The notes: a model not told the origin generated them from the letters alone. Positions 38,518-48,370 are shown, counted from the first letter of the stretch. The stretch: 64,000 nucleotides of DNA from Pancytospora philotis (GCA_023647555.1 JALRLY010000267.1:1-64000); one strand, 5' to 3'. Program-made: numbers and translations.

Positions 38518-40140
38518 CTAGGGCTGATCTCTCTTATTTAGCAGCTCCTTCAGCTTCCTGTAGCGGTCGAGAAGCAGCGACTGCTTGCGCACGCACTGCT
38601 CCTTGTCGGCCAAGTCGTTTCTCAGGGCCTCGACCAGCTCCTGGTGCCCGGGCCCGTGCTTTTTGTACTTGCGGAGCTGCGCGGTCAGGTCCTCGACGGC
38701 CGCCTCGAACTGCTTGGTCTCGAGGTGGTGCTCGTGCGCCATGGCTTCGAGCTCCTCAAGGCGCGCGCTGTTGATGCTGAGTCTTTCCTCGGCGTCGCTC
38801 CTGTCGCGCTGCGCCGTCTCGCACTGCGTCTTCATGCTCTCGACCATTTCGGTCTGGTCCTGCAGCGAATGGCTCACGCGCTCCAGCGAGTCCTTCAGCG
38901 CATCGTTATCGATCCGCGCAACCGTAAGCTCCTCCCGGGCGGCAGCCAGCGCCAAGTCAGCCCCATTTGCAGGGCTGTCCTTGGCAAGGCTCGACTGCAG
39001 GGCAACAACGCGCTCGTGTCCCTGAATGAACGCCGTGTGCATGTTCTTTGAGAACTGGTAGAGCTCGTCAATACAGTAGTATAGCTGCTCGAGCTCCCAG
39101 TTGACCCGGCGCAGCTCCCTGCTTGCGTGCTGCACAGCCTCGGCATCGCGGCCCGCCTTCGCCAGCTTGCGCTCGACCTCCTCGTCGGACAGCTGGCACC
39201 GCCTGCTGTATATGCCGTCGCACACACGCTCAATCCCGCTGAGCCTCGCGAGCAGCTCCTCCTTGCAGTTCATGTCCATCAGATACGCGCTGTTGAGCTT
39301 CTCGCGCGCGAGTTCGCTCTCCCGCAGATTCTTGATGCTCTCGTTGGCATCGGCTAGCTTCGCGACCGTCGCAACGTACATGCTGAGCATGCGCGCGTGG
39401 CCCTCGCGGTACTGCTCGAGAATCCCGTTCTGCGCGATCAGATCCGCGTTGCAGTTCTCCAGCTGCATCACGGCGCTGGACTTGCTGTATATCTCGTCCT
39501 GGTATATCCGCTCGTTCCGCTTGAGCTCCTCGTACTCCTCCTGCATCCGCGCGACCTGGTCGCGCCCCTGCTCGTAGGCCTCGATCTGCGACTTCTGCTC
39601 GGCAATCTCGAACTTGAGGTCCTCGAGCTCCAGCGCGTAGCGCTTGACCACGCTCAGCAGCTCGGACTCGTTGCCGCCCTTGCCCTTAACGCCGCTCATA
39701 AGCGTCTCGAGCTGCAGATTTACCTTCCGCTCGCTGATCTGCGCCTCTCTGAGGCGCGTGCGCACGTACCGCAGCTTGTTCTTTAGCAGCACCACGTACT
39801 TCCGCCGCCCGCTGAAGGCCGTGCCGTGGTCGTCGCCCGCGGTACTTGAAAACTGCAGCGTCGGCAGGCCCTGGGGCGCTGCGCCGCTGCCAGTCTGAAG
39901 GGCGGGCTCGCGCTTCTCCGTGCGGAGCTTGGTGAGCTCCATCTCGAGCTCGATCCGCGCCTGCGTGGAGGCGGCGAGCTCGCCCTTCAGGCTGGCGATC
40001 GTCTCTGCGTACGCGCTCTCGGCGGCGCTGCTGCAGACCGCGAGGCCGTTCTGGTACGCGCCGATGATGCTGGATAATTTTTCGCGTATCTGCGGCGGTA
40101 TCTGCTGCAGCTCAGTGTTGTCGAGCAGCCCTCCGTCCAT
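38518..40140 (-). CDS. Long coiled-coil protein
   Basis: A 540-residue protein, almost entirely coiled coil (for example ELEDLKFEIAEQKSQIEAYE; EELKRNERIYQDEIYSKSS). It has no membrane helix, RING, Cys cluster or globular domain that I can see. It could be a structural, spindle-pole, nuclear-pore or tethering protein, and sequence alone does not choose. The ATG at 40140 (MDGGLLDNTE) is preferred over an upstream frame extension. Confidence 0.75.
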   Translation of the reverse strand: MDGGLLDNTELQQIPPQIREKLSSIIGAYQNGLAVCSSAAESAYAETIASLKGELAASTQARIELEMELTKLRTEKREPALQTGSGAAPQGLPTLQFSSTAGDDHGTAFSGRRKYVVLLKNKLRYVRTRLREAQISERKVNLQLETLMSGVKGKGGNESELLSVVKRYALELEDLKFEIAEQKSQIEAYEQGRDQVARMQEEYEELKRNERIYQDEIYSKSSAVMQLENCNADLIAQNGILEQYREGHARMLSMYVATVAKLADANESIKNLRESELAREKLNSAYLMDMNCKEELLARLSGIERVCDGIYSRRCQLSDEEVERKLAKAGRDAEAVQHASRELRRVNWELEQLYYCIDELYQFSKNMHTAFIQGHERVVALQSSLAKDSPANGADLALAAAREELTVARIDNDALKDSLERVSHSLQDQTEMVESMKTQCETAQRDRSDAEERLSINSARLEELEAMAHEHHLETKQFEAAVEDLTAQLRKYKKHGPGHQELVEALRNDLADKEQCVRKQSLLLDRYRKLKELLNKRDQP

Positions 40141-40370
40141 ATGGGCTCGCGTTGCGCTCAAATATTGCCCATCGCAAGGAAGCAGATTTTTGGTGCGCGA
40201 GCCATGCAGTGTAGATGCGTGTTGTTCGCCAATCGATTTTGGTAATCAGGCGCACGCTACGAATATAAATAGCCACTCAGGCGTATCAGTACAGAAATTT
40301 GCTCTGTTCCAAACACGAGCACTCCGATCCAAAACCGCCAGTCCGCATGCTTCGCCGAAAAAAACAAAAA

Positions 40371-40451
40371 CGATGATGACAGGATTCGAACCTGCGCACG
40401 TAAACGTAACAGTTTTCTAGACTATCGCCATAACCACTCGGCCACATCATC
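40371..40451 (-). tRNA. tRNA-Ser (AGA)
   Basis: 81 nt with a long variable arm (ACG/CGT stem) and no intron. Acceptor GATGATG pairs perfectly with CATCATC; discriminator is G, as in Ser tRNAs. Anticodon stem ATAGT/ACTGT closes loop CTAGAAA, giving AGA. T arm GGTTCGAATCC. A run of T follows on the minus strand. Confidence 0.95.
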
Positions 40452-40579
40452 TTATCTAAAAAGAGATAATCATCCAGATTCTGGTAAGATAACAACTGTG
40501 TTCGCAGCGCGCTTCGCACGTACAAATACCGCCGCGCACACATAAACACCAGAGCTGGAAGAACAGTTTATTGGCACCC

Positions 40580-41173
40580 TCACACCAGCCCGCGGAGCTT
40601 GGGGTTGGCCTTGTCCTTCGAGGACAGGCCCTCTATGGCGTTGCCGACGCAGCGCCGCGCCTTGCAGCGCTCGCAGCGCAGGAAGAACAGCTTCGACTCC
40701 TTCACAATCTCGGTGTCGTCCACGCTGTCGCACGACTTGCACACCACGTAGATCTCTATGAAGTTGCGCAGCGCCCGCTCCACGTTGCTCTGCAGGAACG
40801 CGCCCGGCAGCACGAGGCTGCCGTCCTTGTTGATCGTGCCGTCGGCGAACAGGCTCTTCGAGATGAAGTGCGCCAGATGCTCCGGCTGTCGGTGCAGGCG
40901 CGTCGCGACCTCCACGACGTTTATGAACGTCTTGCGGCTCTTCCTGAGCACCTGCAGCGGCAGCTTGATGCGGCTCTGCTCCTCCTCGCCCGTTTTGTTC
41001 AGCGCCTCGAAGGCGGCGGTCAGCAGCGTGTGGTAGCGCAGCGCGGGGATGAGGCCGTCCTCCTCCTCGACCGGCTGCGCCATGACGGACGCGCCCGTCG
41101 CCTTTTTGTTGATGTTCAGCAGGCTTATGCCCACCGGCATGAAATCTTCGTCCGAGCTGCAGCTGGAAGACAT
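40580..41173 (-). CDS. Translation initiation factor eIF2 beta
   Basis: A 197-residue subunit of eIF2, which carries Met-tRNAi to the 40S. The core RLHRQPEHLAHFISKSLFAD is followed by RALRNFIEIYVVCKSCDS and a C4 zinc finger (VCKSCDS...FLRCERCKARR). The N-terminal Lys blocks of longer eIF2beta, which bind eIF5 and eIF2B, are almost absent, so this is a reduced form close to archaeal aIF2beta in size. The ATG follows TTTTGCAGGGGC. Confidence 0.94.
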   Translation of the reverse strand: MSSSCSSDEDFMPVGISLLNINKKATGASVMAQPVEEEDGLIPALRYHTLLTAAFEALNKTGEEEQSRIKLPLQVLRKSRKTFINVVEVATRLHRQPEHLAHFISKSLFADGTINKDGSLVLPGAFLQSNVERALRNFIEIYVVCKSCDSVDDTEIVKESKLFFLRCERCKARRCVGNAIEGLSSKDKANPKLRGLV

Positions 41174-41443
41174 GCCCCTGCAAAAAAATAAAATTATGAG
41201 GCCGGTAGCGCGCCGCGGGGCTGGCGCGTTCTGGATCGGCTTTGCAGCTGCTATGGCTTGCGTGCTGTGCCGCATGAGCTGAAGAAGATCGTAGCTTAGT
41301 ATTTATGTGTTTGCTATTTGCTGATCTATGGCGCAGAGAGCAGTGCTGGTAGCCCAAGGTTCATTATACGGTCAGTGTATTCATCCTGCATGCTAGTGGC
41401 TATTCTGTCTGCGCCCTGATTATTCGTGGAGCGGCCCACCCCT

Positions 41444-43882
41444 ATGGATGCTGTGTCGGAGGCCCAAAAGCTGGTGCAGCTGCGCGAGTACGACCGCGCC
41501 TGCAGCCTGTTCCCCACGGATGTGCGCTACCTGAAGAGGATCGCCGGGGAGCTCGCGGCCTGCGACGAGCCCGCCACCATCTGCTGGCTCAGCGCGCTGC
41601 TGCGTGTTCCGTTCAATCTGACAAAAATTCTCAGCGCCGCGGAGGTGCGTGGTCTTGCAGAGTTTCTGCTCTCAAAGCGGCGCGCAGCTGGAAAGCTGGG
41701 CAAGATCGCGCGTGCCAACCTTGCGCTGATAATCAAGAGCATGATGATCAGCGGAGGGTACACAGCGCTGTTTGCGACGCGGGACGGGCGGTACTTTATC
41801 CTGGACACCGCTGTCGAAGAAGATGCCTTTTACTCCACGTTCAAACAGCTTGCAAAGGTTGCCGATCCGACGGAGCTGCGGCAGATGGTAAAAAGCGAGG
41901 CGCTGGATATGCTCGAGCTGAGCGAGAGCGACTCGGTGATGGTGCAGCGGTACAAGCTGAAGATACGCAGCCATTCCACCTGCAGCGCGACCGCGGCAGA
42001 CGACGCCGCCTACATGCTCGGGCGCATGAATGCAGAGGGGCAGCGGCTCGGCTGGACCCTGGCCAAATGCCTGGCGCGCCTGTCCAGACACCTCGCGGAG
42101 GGCGAGCTTGCCCGGTGGCTGCTGTCTGCCATGCAGGGCGATATTTTCGGGAACGAGCTGCTGTGGATGAACGCGCTCGTGGCCGCCGGGATGCTCGATC
42201 TGCGCGGCGCTGCTGTGCCGGACTGGGCGTTCATACACACGGCGCTCAGCTTCGACGAGGAGTTTGCCCTCAGAGGAGCGGGCATACGGGAGAACGCGCT
42301 CTCTTTCCTGTGGTGCTGGCTCGAGGCCGGTGGAATTGCTAAGCTGGTATGCTCCAACGAGATTTTTGCTTTTGGTGCTGTTCTGCGGAGGGTGGTGTTC
42401 GTGGCGCTCTTCGACGTGGATTTTGGCTGTCGGCGGTTTGCCTGCAGCGTAATCGAGGCTACCACACTCGCGGATGCGGCGCACAATGAGCAGTGGTTTG
42501 GGCAGAGCGCAGAAGTGCTCAGTGAAATTAACCCGGGCACGGTGAAGCGGCTGGGGAGCTGTGTGCGCACTTTCAAGCTGCTGGACCGCAGGGAGCTCTA
42601 CGAAGCGCACGTAAGCCGGATGCTGTACCACTACAGGCGCGAGCAGCGCGATGCGGCCGCGCGCCTTATAGCGGAGTGCTACGATGCACGGGCCGTAGAG
42701 AAGCGCTATGACACACCAGTAGAGATGGATGGCTACAACCTGCTAGTCTACTACGCCAATCAGGCACGCGGCTCTGCCGACGGGTATCTGCGAATTGAAC
42801 AGCCCTTCGAGTGCGCTGCGCATCTGAAGTGTAGAAATGCCGAGCTTATGATCGAATCGTACCTCCATATCTTCAGATACGTGGAGCCTGTCAGCCTTAA
42901 AAAGAACGTGCTGCTTCTGATCAGCAAGTATTCGCAGCACGCAGATTTTATATCGCGCATTGTGCACCATTTTGCTAGTGACACAGACTTTTGCAAAGCC
43001 GTGGCAGCATACGCGAGGAGGAGCAGCTGTGGACTCGCGGCTAATGCCCGCAACGCACCGTTCGGCGAGCAGTTCCGCGCCGTCTGTCTGGACAACCTGT
43101 GCAAAAGCAAAAACGTAGCGGCCACGATCGCGGCTTTGACTCCGCATGCCGAGCCAAACGATATGGAGCTGGCATCGATGGTCCTTGCCTACATCGACGA
43201 CTACTCAGTCGATGCAACGGGCGACGCAGGCTATCCCGCGCGCCGAGCAGCGTTGTTCTATGCCATGAAAATAGGCAGTGCGCTGCTCGAGACGGTCGTC
43301 CCGCGCTTCCTGGCCGATAAGTCCAAGAAGCTGCGCGATGAGCTTGTGCTCGCTTTGCTTTCCTACGGCTATGCTAAACATACAGCAGACTTTGGGCATC
43401 TCAAAGGCCCTGGGGTCTGCGGCATCGGCGGATGCAAATGCAAAGAGACCGACAGCATTCGAGGCAGCCTGCCGCGCGCGCTGGAAGGAGCACTGGAAAT
43501 CTTCTTCACCGCACATTCAGAGTTTTCCGTCAGCATGCCGCATGAACAGGCGTATTTTTCGGCGCTCTTCGCCGCGTTCAAGAGCAATCAGCACTTCGCA
43601 GCCGGCCTTATCAACACAGTCGCTTCAGCCGACCGCGCGCTGCTCGGCATGCTGCTTCAGCTCATTAATGACCATGGCTGCGATCTTTCAGATGCAGTCG
43701 ATAGTCTTATCGCGCGCAGGACAATTCCGCTCCATGCGGTGCTGCGCTTCCTTGCGCTGGCGCACCAAGCTGGGATCACGGTCGGGCATGTAACGCCTCT
43801 CGCATCCATCGATGTGGCTGCCCTGACAGCTGCAGAGAGGCGCTACTACAATCTGCTGATGCCTGGAAGCAATATAGCGTAG
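41444..43882 (+). CDS. Tubulin-folding cofactor D (TBCD/Cin1)
   Basis: An 812-residue HEAT/ARM-repeat protein. A central block matches TBCD: AEGQRLGWTLAKCLARLSRH corresponds to the DTVVRWSAAKGIGRI region. ENALSFLWCWLEAGG and VALFDVDFGCRRFACSVIEA then match VRDAACYVCWAFARAY and AVFDRDINCRRAASAAFQE. RRFACS is the key CRRAAS-like element. TBCD captures beta-tubulin and joins alpha-beta dimers. The family is usually about 1000-1200 residues; both ends look trimmed. The ATG at 41444 follows GCCCACCCCT; the frame is open upstream to a GTG. Confidence 0.8.
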   Translation: MDAVSEAQKLVQLREYDRACSLFPTDVRYLKRIAGELAACDEPATICWLSALLRVPFNLTKILSAAEVRGLAEFLLSKRRAAGKLGKIARANLALIIKSMMISGGYTALFATRDGRYFILDTAVEEDAFYSTFKQLAKVADPTELRQMVKSEALDMLELSESDSVMVQRYKLKIRSHSTCSATAADDAAYMLGRMNAEGQRLGWTLAKCLARLSRHLAEGELARWLLSAMQGDIFGNELLWMNALVAAGMLDLRGAAVPDWAFIHTALSFDEEFALRGAGIRENALSFLWCWLEAGGIAKLVCSNEIFAFGAVLRRVVFVALFDVDFGCRRFACSVIEATTLADAAHNEQWFGQSAEVLSEINPGTVKRLGSCVRTFKLLDRRELYEAHVSRMLYHYRREQRDAAARLIAECYDARAVEKRYDTPVEMDGYNLLVYYANQARGSADGYLRIEQPFECAAHLKCRNAELMIESYLHIFRYVEPVSLKKNVLLLISKYSQHADFISRIVHHFASDTDFCKAVAAYARRSSCGLAANARNAPFGEQFRAVCLDNLCKSKNVAATIAALTPHAEPNDMELASMVLAYIDDYSVDATGDAGYPARRAALFYAMKIGSALLETVVPRFLADKSKKLRDELVLALLSYGYAKHTADFGHLKGPGVCGIGGCKCKETDSIRGSLPRALEGALEIFFTAHSEFSVSMPHEQAYFSALFAAFKSNQHFAAGLINTVASADRALLGMLLQLINDHGCDLSDAVDSLIARRTIPLHAVLRFLALAHQAGITVGHVTPLASIDVAALTAAERRYYNLLMPGSNIA

Positions 43883-44090
43883 GCTGCCATTGCTGTTGTG
43901 TAGCTTTCTATGGGCGCATACTTATCAGTAAAATGGCTAAAAGGCATTTATTCATCTTTGGTGCGTACTCGGGTGCTGATCGGCCGTTTTTGTATCTATT
44001 TTCTAGTCTGTAAAGCACGTGTATACAAATGCATAATGCTTTGATAGGACTGAGATCCGTATTGGATGCACAGTAACGGCGGCTCTCTGC

Positions 44091-45410
44091 TCATTGCTCG
44101 AGCACTGCATTCAGATCTTCCATAGAGATAGCATCTAGGCTCTCTATAGAGATAGAGACAGCACCGGGCGCTAGCAGAGGCAGGGCTGTTTCCTTCAGCG
44201 CTGCGTTGATGCGGCTGGTTCGCCGTTTCCTTGTCAGGTTGTAGAGCGCAATGGCCATCGATAGCATCCCCAGCGTGGTTACGGCCATGACCTTGGGTAT
44301 ATCGAATAGCAGCGTCAGGTCTGTACCCTCCTTTTTTACGTTTGTCGCCTGTCTGATGATCCGATCGCTGATCTTCCTGCCATCGGCTATCTGGATGGTG
44401 TTGTACAGCACGTTGAGGGCGCTCAGCATGTCGGGGGCCACGTCCCCATAGAGCGCCTTCAGGGAAACACTGTCTGCCTGGCCGGACAATGTTATGATAC
44501 TGTCGCGCTGGCCGCTTTCGCACGACGCAAGCGCTATCGCGAGCATGTCGAGATTGATGAACAGATTGTAGAATGGCTCGTAGCCCGTGTACTCCCCCTT
44601 GGCGTTGTAGCTCTTGACATAGATGTACTGGTAGAAGACCTCCGCAAACGTGTCGATGTCGATCACCAGCTCGCTGCCGTCGGCCAGCGCCACGGCTTCG
44701 ACAGCGTGGTACAGCTGGTACAGATTCCGCGATATGAACAGCTTGAGAAGGAGCCGCTGCTCGAGCTCGGAGAGGTCCTGGAAGTCGGCGCCGCGCAGGA
44801 TGATCGCGCGCGCCTTCAGGTACTGCTTCTGCGTCACGATCGCCCTGCACGTTTGCGGCGTCTCTGCCCTTTTCCAGACCCAGTCATTGAAGCACTTGTT
44901 GCCCGTGTAGTAGTCGAATAGCGGGCGATCAGTGTCGCTGTCGGGAAATGCGAAGTCGGCGTTACTGTTCTCCACTATGGCCGTATACCGCTGCTCGCAG
45001 AAGGCCTTCACGTTCTTCGCGCTGAGGCGGCTGCGGATCTGTGCGAACTCCGTGGACTGCGTGCTGTTCGAAGCACCGTAACCGTCTGTCGGCCTGCTAA
45101 TCTCGCATGCGAAACGCTGCTTGCGTAGCGCGGACTCGCCCAGCTTGCACTGGCACACCTGCGTGAACATACACCAGTTGTCGCCACAGCGCGGTGCATC
45201 AGCACCGTAGGACGTCGGGCTCAGTTTCTGCTCCGGCAGATACTTATCCGCTCCGGTGCCAGCGTGCATCCACTCGCGCACCTCGCTCCCGGTAGGGCTG
45301 CTCAGCATATCTAGGCTGCTGTCAGCGTTCATATTCGCTTTGAGGGCCGCGCCCGAGAGAATGCGCGGACCGCTCAGAATCAAAGCCAGTAACGAACTGT
45401 AAATATTCAT
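44091..45410 (-). CDS. Secreted or membrane-anchored lineage-specific protein
   Basis: A 439-residue protein with signal peptide (MNIYSSLLALILSGPRILS) and a C-terminal hydrophobic helix (MAVTTLGMLSMAIALYN) followed by RKRRTSR, so it may be membrane-anchored. It contains several Cys (CGDNWCMFTQVCQCK). The block LSELEQRLLLKLFISRN aligns with LSDYDKRLFTKLVFVRN of the protein at 26918-28222, and the following helix pattern also aligns. A TATA element AATATAAAAGG lies 26 nt upstream, the same string as upstream of the PTP1 candidate. Function unknown. Confidence 0.82.
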   Translation of the reverse strand: MNIYSSLLALILSGPRILSGAALKANMNADSSLDMLSSPTGSEVREWMHAGTGADKYLPEQKLSPTSYGADAPRCGDNWCMFTQVCQCKLGESALRKQRFACEISRPTDGYGASNSTQSTEFAQIRSRLSAKNVKAFCEQRYTAIVENSNADFAFPDSDTDRPLFDYYTGNKCFNDWVWKRAETPQTCRAIVTQKQYLKARAIILRGADFQDLSELEQRLLLKLFISRNLYQLYHAVEAVALADGSELVIDIDTFAEVFYQYIYVKSYNAKGEYTGYEPFYNLFINLDMLAIALASCESGQRDSIITLSGQADSVSLKALYGDVAPDMLSALNVLYNTIQIADGRKISDRIIRQATNVKKEGTDLTLLFDIPKVMAVTTLGMLSMAIALYNLTRKRRTSRINAALKETALPLLAPGAVSISIESLDAISMEDLNAVLEQ

Positions 45411-45427
45411 ACAGCGAAAAGTATATG

Positions 45428-45438
45428 CCTTTTATATT
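45428..45438 (-). promoter_or_regulatory. TATA element AATATAAAAGG
   Basis: On the minus strand, TATAAAA begins 26 nt before the ATG at 45410. The same 11-base string occurs 27 nt before the PTP1 candidate. Confidence 0.65.
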
Positions 45439-45547
45439 TATTTATATCACCATCGCTGATCAGATATGATAGAATGATAACCTGATAATTAACTTCACAT
45501 ATCGATACGAGCTGTTACTCCTGGCGTATAAATAGCGAATCGACCAC

Positions 45548-45679
45548 ATGAAACTTAATAGCTTCGTGATGCTACGCGGGTTATACGATATGCGCCGGTC
45601 CGTGCAGAAAATAGATGCGAAATTTTTGAACTCCCACACCCGACACTGCACACAGAAGCACAAATCTGAACTTAGATAG
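45548..45679 (+). CDS. Possible 43-residue small protein
   Basis: ATG to TAG, 43 residues, basic (MKLNSFVMLRGLYDMRR...). TATAAATAG lies at 45527-45535, 21 nt before the ATG, and AATAAA follows after the stop. It is divergent from the secreted gene at 44091-45410. It has no signal peptide and no recognised family. The length is within chance expectation, so only the promoter and poly(A)-like context support it. Confidence 0.3.
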   Translation: MKLNSFVMLRGLYDMRRSVQKIDAKFLNSHTRHCTQKHKSELR

Positions 45680-45856
45680 CGCAATCGCCAACCTACGCTA
45701 AATAAAGCACTGCTCTACCGCCTGCAATCTCTTTGATTGAACAATCATTGATCAATAAGTGCACGAGAAAAATCAACAAGACGCATGCAAATGGTATGTT
45801 GTATAAATGCATCGCAAACTCTATCAGAGCAGTATCACGAATCAAACTAACGCTCT
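45680..45856. other. Intergenic, nothing recognised
   Basis: Together with 45411-45547 this makes up the gap around the possible 43-residue frame. I see no other feature. Confidence 0.5.
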
Positions 45857-46909
45857 TTAATTATCGTCGCCTCTCGGAGCCTCGTCGTTCCTCGGAGCCT
45901 CCTCGCCCCTTGGAGCTTCGTCGCGTCTCGGAGCGTCGTCGCGCCTCGGGTTGCCGTTGGTTCTGCGCTCGCCGACGGAGAACGCGACGCGAATCAGCGC
46001 GCCGCCGACCTCGCTGCCGAGCAGAAGCTCCTTAGCGCGCGTGGAGTCCTCGATGTTGTTGAAGGTCACGAAACCGTAGCCCTTGCAGCGCCCGGTCATC
46101 CGGTCGACAATAAGCTTGGTGCTGTACGTGCCCCTGAACTCCTCGAGCTTGGACGCGAGGAACTCGTCGAACTCGCGCGGCGAAATATCGTAGCTCAGGC
46201 TGAAGATACCGAGGGTCTCGTTCGGAGCGGCCTCGTCCTGGCGCGTGCGCGGACGCTTCTCGCGGGCGCCGTCGTCCATGCTCCTGCGCTCTCTGTACGA
46301 GTCGGGGGCGTCGCGGCCGCGCGGCTGGTCGTAGTCGTCGCGGTAGCGCCTGGGCTGGTCATAGTCGTCCCTGCCCCTGCGCGGCTCGTAGTCGTCGCGC
46401 CCGCCTCTATAGTGGTCCGCGTCGTTGTACTGCCGCTTCGGCGGGTAGTCGTCCCTGCGGTCATCGAAGCGCCGCGGATGGTCGTCGAAGCGGCCGGAGG
46501 AGCGCTCCTCGCCGCGGTACGACGGCCTGTCGTCGTAGCGGCTGGGATATCTGTCGTCAGACCGGCGAGAGTCATAGCGCGAGTCGCCTCTGTCGTCGAA
46601 GCGCGACTCGCCCCTGCCCTCGTAGCGGGACTCGCCCCGGTCCTCGAAGCGCGACGGCCGCCTGCCGGCGGATCTATAGCCGTCGTCCGCGTACGGAGCG
46701 CGCTCCCTGTCGGACTCCCTGCGCCGCGGCTCGCCGCCGCGATCGAAGCGCTGGCGCGGCGCGGAATCCCCTCCGCGCGGGCCGTCCTGGTGGCCCTTCT
46801 CGTCGCTCTTGGACTTGAACACAGCCGGGGCATCCCGGGGGGCTGCGGCGGTCTTGTCCTCGTTGTCGGAGGCGTTCCATCCGGACTCGTCATTGTGTCC
46901 CTCGGCCAT
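45857..46909 (-). CDS. RRM protein with Arg/Asp/Gly-rich low-complexity arms
   Basis: A 350-residue RNA-binding protein. One RRM lies near residues 232-310 (LGIFSLSYDISPREFDEF; RNP1-like RCKGYGFVTFNN). It is preceded by a long arm of degenerate R(Y/F)(D/E)DRG(D/E)SR units and followed by tandem R(x)DEAPRG-type pentapeptides. It resembles Tra2/SR-like or nucleolar RG-rich proteins. The RS dipeptides of true SR proteins are sparse; R-D and R-Y dominate. The ATG follows AAAAAATTTACCC. Confidence 0.85.
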   Translation of the reverse strand: MAEGHNDESGWNASDNEDKTAAAPRDAPAVFKSKSDEKGHQDGPRGGDSAPRQRFDRGGEPRRRESDRERAPYADDGYRSAGRRPSRFEDRGESRYEGRGESRFDDRGDSRYDSRRSDDRYPSRYDDRPSYRGEERSSGRFDDHPRRFDDRRDDYPPKRQYNDADHYRGGRDDYEPRRGRDDYDQPRRYRDDYDQPRGRDAPDSYRERRSMDDGAREKRPRTRQDEAAPNETLGIFSLSYDISPREFDEFLASKLEEFRGTYSTKLIVDRMTGRCKGYGFVTFNNIEDSTRAKELLLGSEVGGALIRVAFSVGERRTNGNPRRDDAPRRDEAPRGEEAPRNDEAPRGDDN

Positions 46910-47421
46910 GGGTAAATTTTTTGCACCACTAAAATTTTCAGCGTTTCTGCTGCCGAATGCTTATTTTTGCCGCGGCCGTTTCGCACAGTGCAAAATGCCC
47001 CGCTATAGGCGCAACTGCCATGGTGCGATATTAAGGTTACAGAATAAATAAAATTCAGCGCTCATCGGGCGTTATGATTGCTGATCACAATTGATCACTA
47101 ACTGATAACAGCTTCAGAAACGTGTTGTATTTGCGCTTATTTCTACTCTGCACTGGTTTGCCATATTATGGCGCAAATTGTCCGTATACAAGACCAGTTG
47201 CCGCACTCCTGTTTGTGCACTGCCATTCCTTGGCGCGCGCCTCGAGAAAATTAGCGCCTGGCACGCTGTGCTGAAAAGCGGCGTCCACCAATCCCTGGCA
47301 GCCTCACTGCGCTGAAACGCGTTTGACCCGCAGGCCCCCGTGAAACAGCGCCGTAGCAGAGTTCTCCGCTGCCGGGGATCTGCGGCGCGGATTGGTCGGA
47401 TGTGAAACAGTGTATTACAGT
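46910..47421. other. Long intergenic region with TGAAAC repeats
   Basis: Between two divergent genes. TGAAAC occurs at about 47311, 47341 and 47402, in GCTGAAACGCG, CGTGAAACAGC and TGTGAAACAGT contexts, close to the PTP2 candidate promoter. No gene is seen. Confidence 0.5.
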
Positions 47422-47432
47422 AAAATATATAA
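47422..47432 (+). promoter_or_regulatory. TATA element of PTP2 candidate
   Basis: AAAATATATAA; TATATAA begins 30 nt before the ATG at 47456. Confidence 0.6.
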
Positions 47433-47455
47433 CGCGAAAGCGCGCAGCACCTACG

Positions 47456-48370
47456 ATGCTAGTACCCAGTTTCGGTGTTGCTGAGTTTCTCGTAATGTAC
47501 GCCGCCATGGTGCGGGTCAGGGGCGCCACATCCATGGGCCCGCCGCAGGTGGTGATACCGCCCCAGCAGCAGGATCCCAACCAACTGCAGTCCATGATGG
47601 CGGACGCCGAAGCGCAGACTGACCCGATGGACGGCAACGGAGACACCGACTGCGCGCGGCAGTTTTTTGCGGCGAATAATGCCGAGGGCCGCTCAGCGGC
47701 CCATCCGCAGCTGGTGAAGCCGGCCGGGTTCAAGCCCCCGACGGCGCAGCAAATCGCGGCCTGCCAGCAGGCGGCGGCTGAGAGGAGACTAAGAAGAGCG
47801 ACGGAGGAGATGGCCAGACAGGTTCGGGCTCAGTCCCGGAGCAGAAACGGTCTAAATCTCAGGGGCGGCTGTGTGCTCAAGATCCATACCAAGCGGAACC
47901 AGTGCTACATGGCGAAGAGCATGCAGAATGCCATGAAGGACCCCAAGTGGACTCTGACGATCGCCAACAACGTGGCTCTCATTAGGAACGAGGTGTACGA
48001 CCTGATCGCTGAGATGATCGTTTACGAGCATCCCGAGCGCACCATCACCAGGCCCAAGGCCCAGTGCAAGACCTTCTTCAAGATCGGAAACACAAAGATC
48101 CAGACCAATGGCTTCGGCGCGATTGTCAAGCTGGTGGGCAACTTTGCGACTGCCGAGAACTCGATCTGCAAGCCGTGCGGGTACAGGGACGGGCAGTTCA
48201 GGTCGCTCGATGGCTCTGCGACTGACTGCAGCGCGACGTGCGACGGGGACAACAACATAACCGCTCAGCTTATAAGCACCCGGGCGCTGCCTGCGGAAGC
48301 CTTCGCGAAGAAGAAGAACCCTCGTAAAGCGAGACAGCCTAAACAGGAAGATAGCGCCGCTGCTGCCTAA
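47456..48370 (+). CDS. Candidate polar tube protein 2 (PTP2-like)
   Basis: A 304-residue secreted protein. After a hydrophobic N-terminus (MLVPSFGVAEFLVMYAAMV), it has a Gln/Ala-rich helical region, a basic core with spaced Cys (RGGCVLKIHTKRNQCYMAK; AQCKTFFKIGN; NSICKPCGYRDG; TDCSATCDGDN) and a Lys-rich C-terminus (AKKKNPRKARQPKQED). Known PTP2s are 270-290-residue, Lys-rich, Cys-containing proteins with a signal peptide, and PTP1 and PTP2 genes are linked in several microsporidia. Both points fit here. I cannot align the sequence from memory, so this stays a candidate. Confidence 0.58.
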   Translation: MLVPSFGVAEFLVMYAAMVRVRGATSMGPPQVVIPPQQQDPNQLQSMMADAEAQTDPMDGNGDTDCARQFFAANNAEGRSAAHPQLVKPAGFKPPTAQQIAACQQAAAERRLRRATEEMARQVRAQSRSRNGLNLRGGCVLKIHTKRNQCYMAKSMQNAMKDPKWTLTIANNVALIRNEVYDLIAEMIVYEHPERTITRPKAQCKTFFKIGNTKIQTNGFGAIVKLVGNFATAENSICKPCGYRDGQFRSLDGSATDCSATCDGDNNITAQLISTRALPAEAFAKKKNPRKARQPKQEDSAAAA

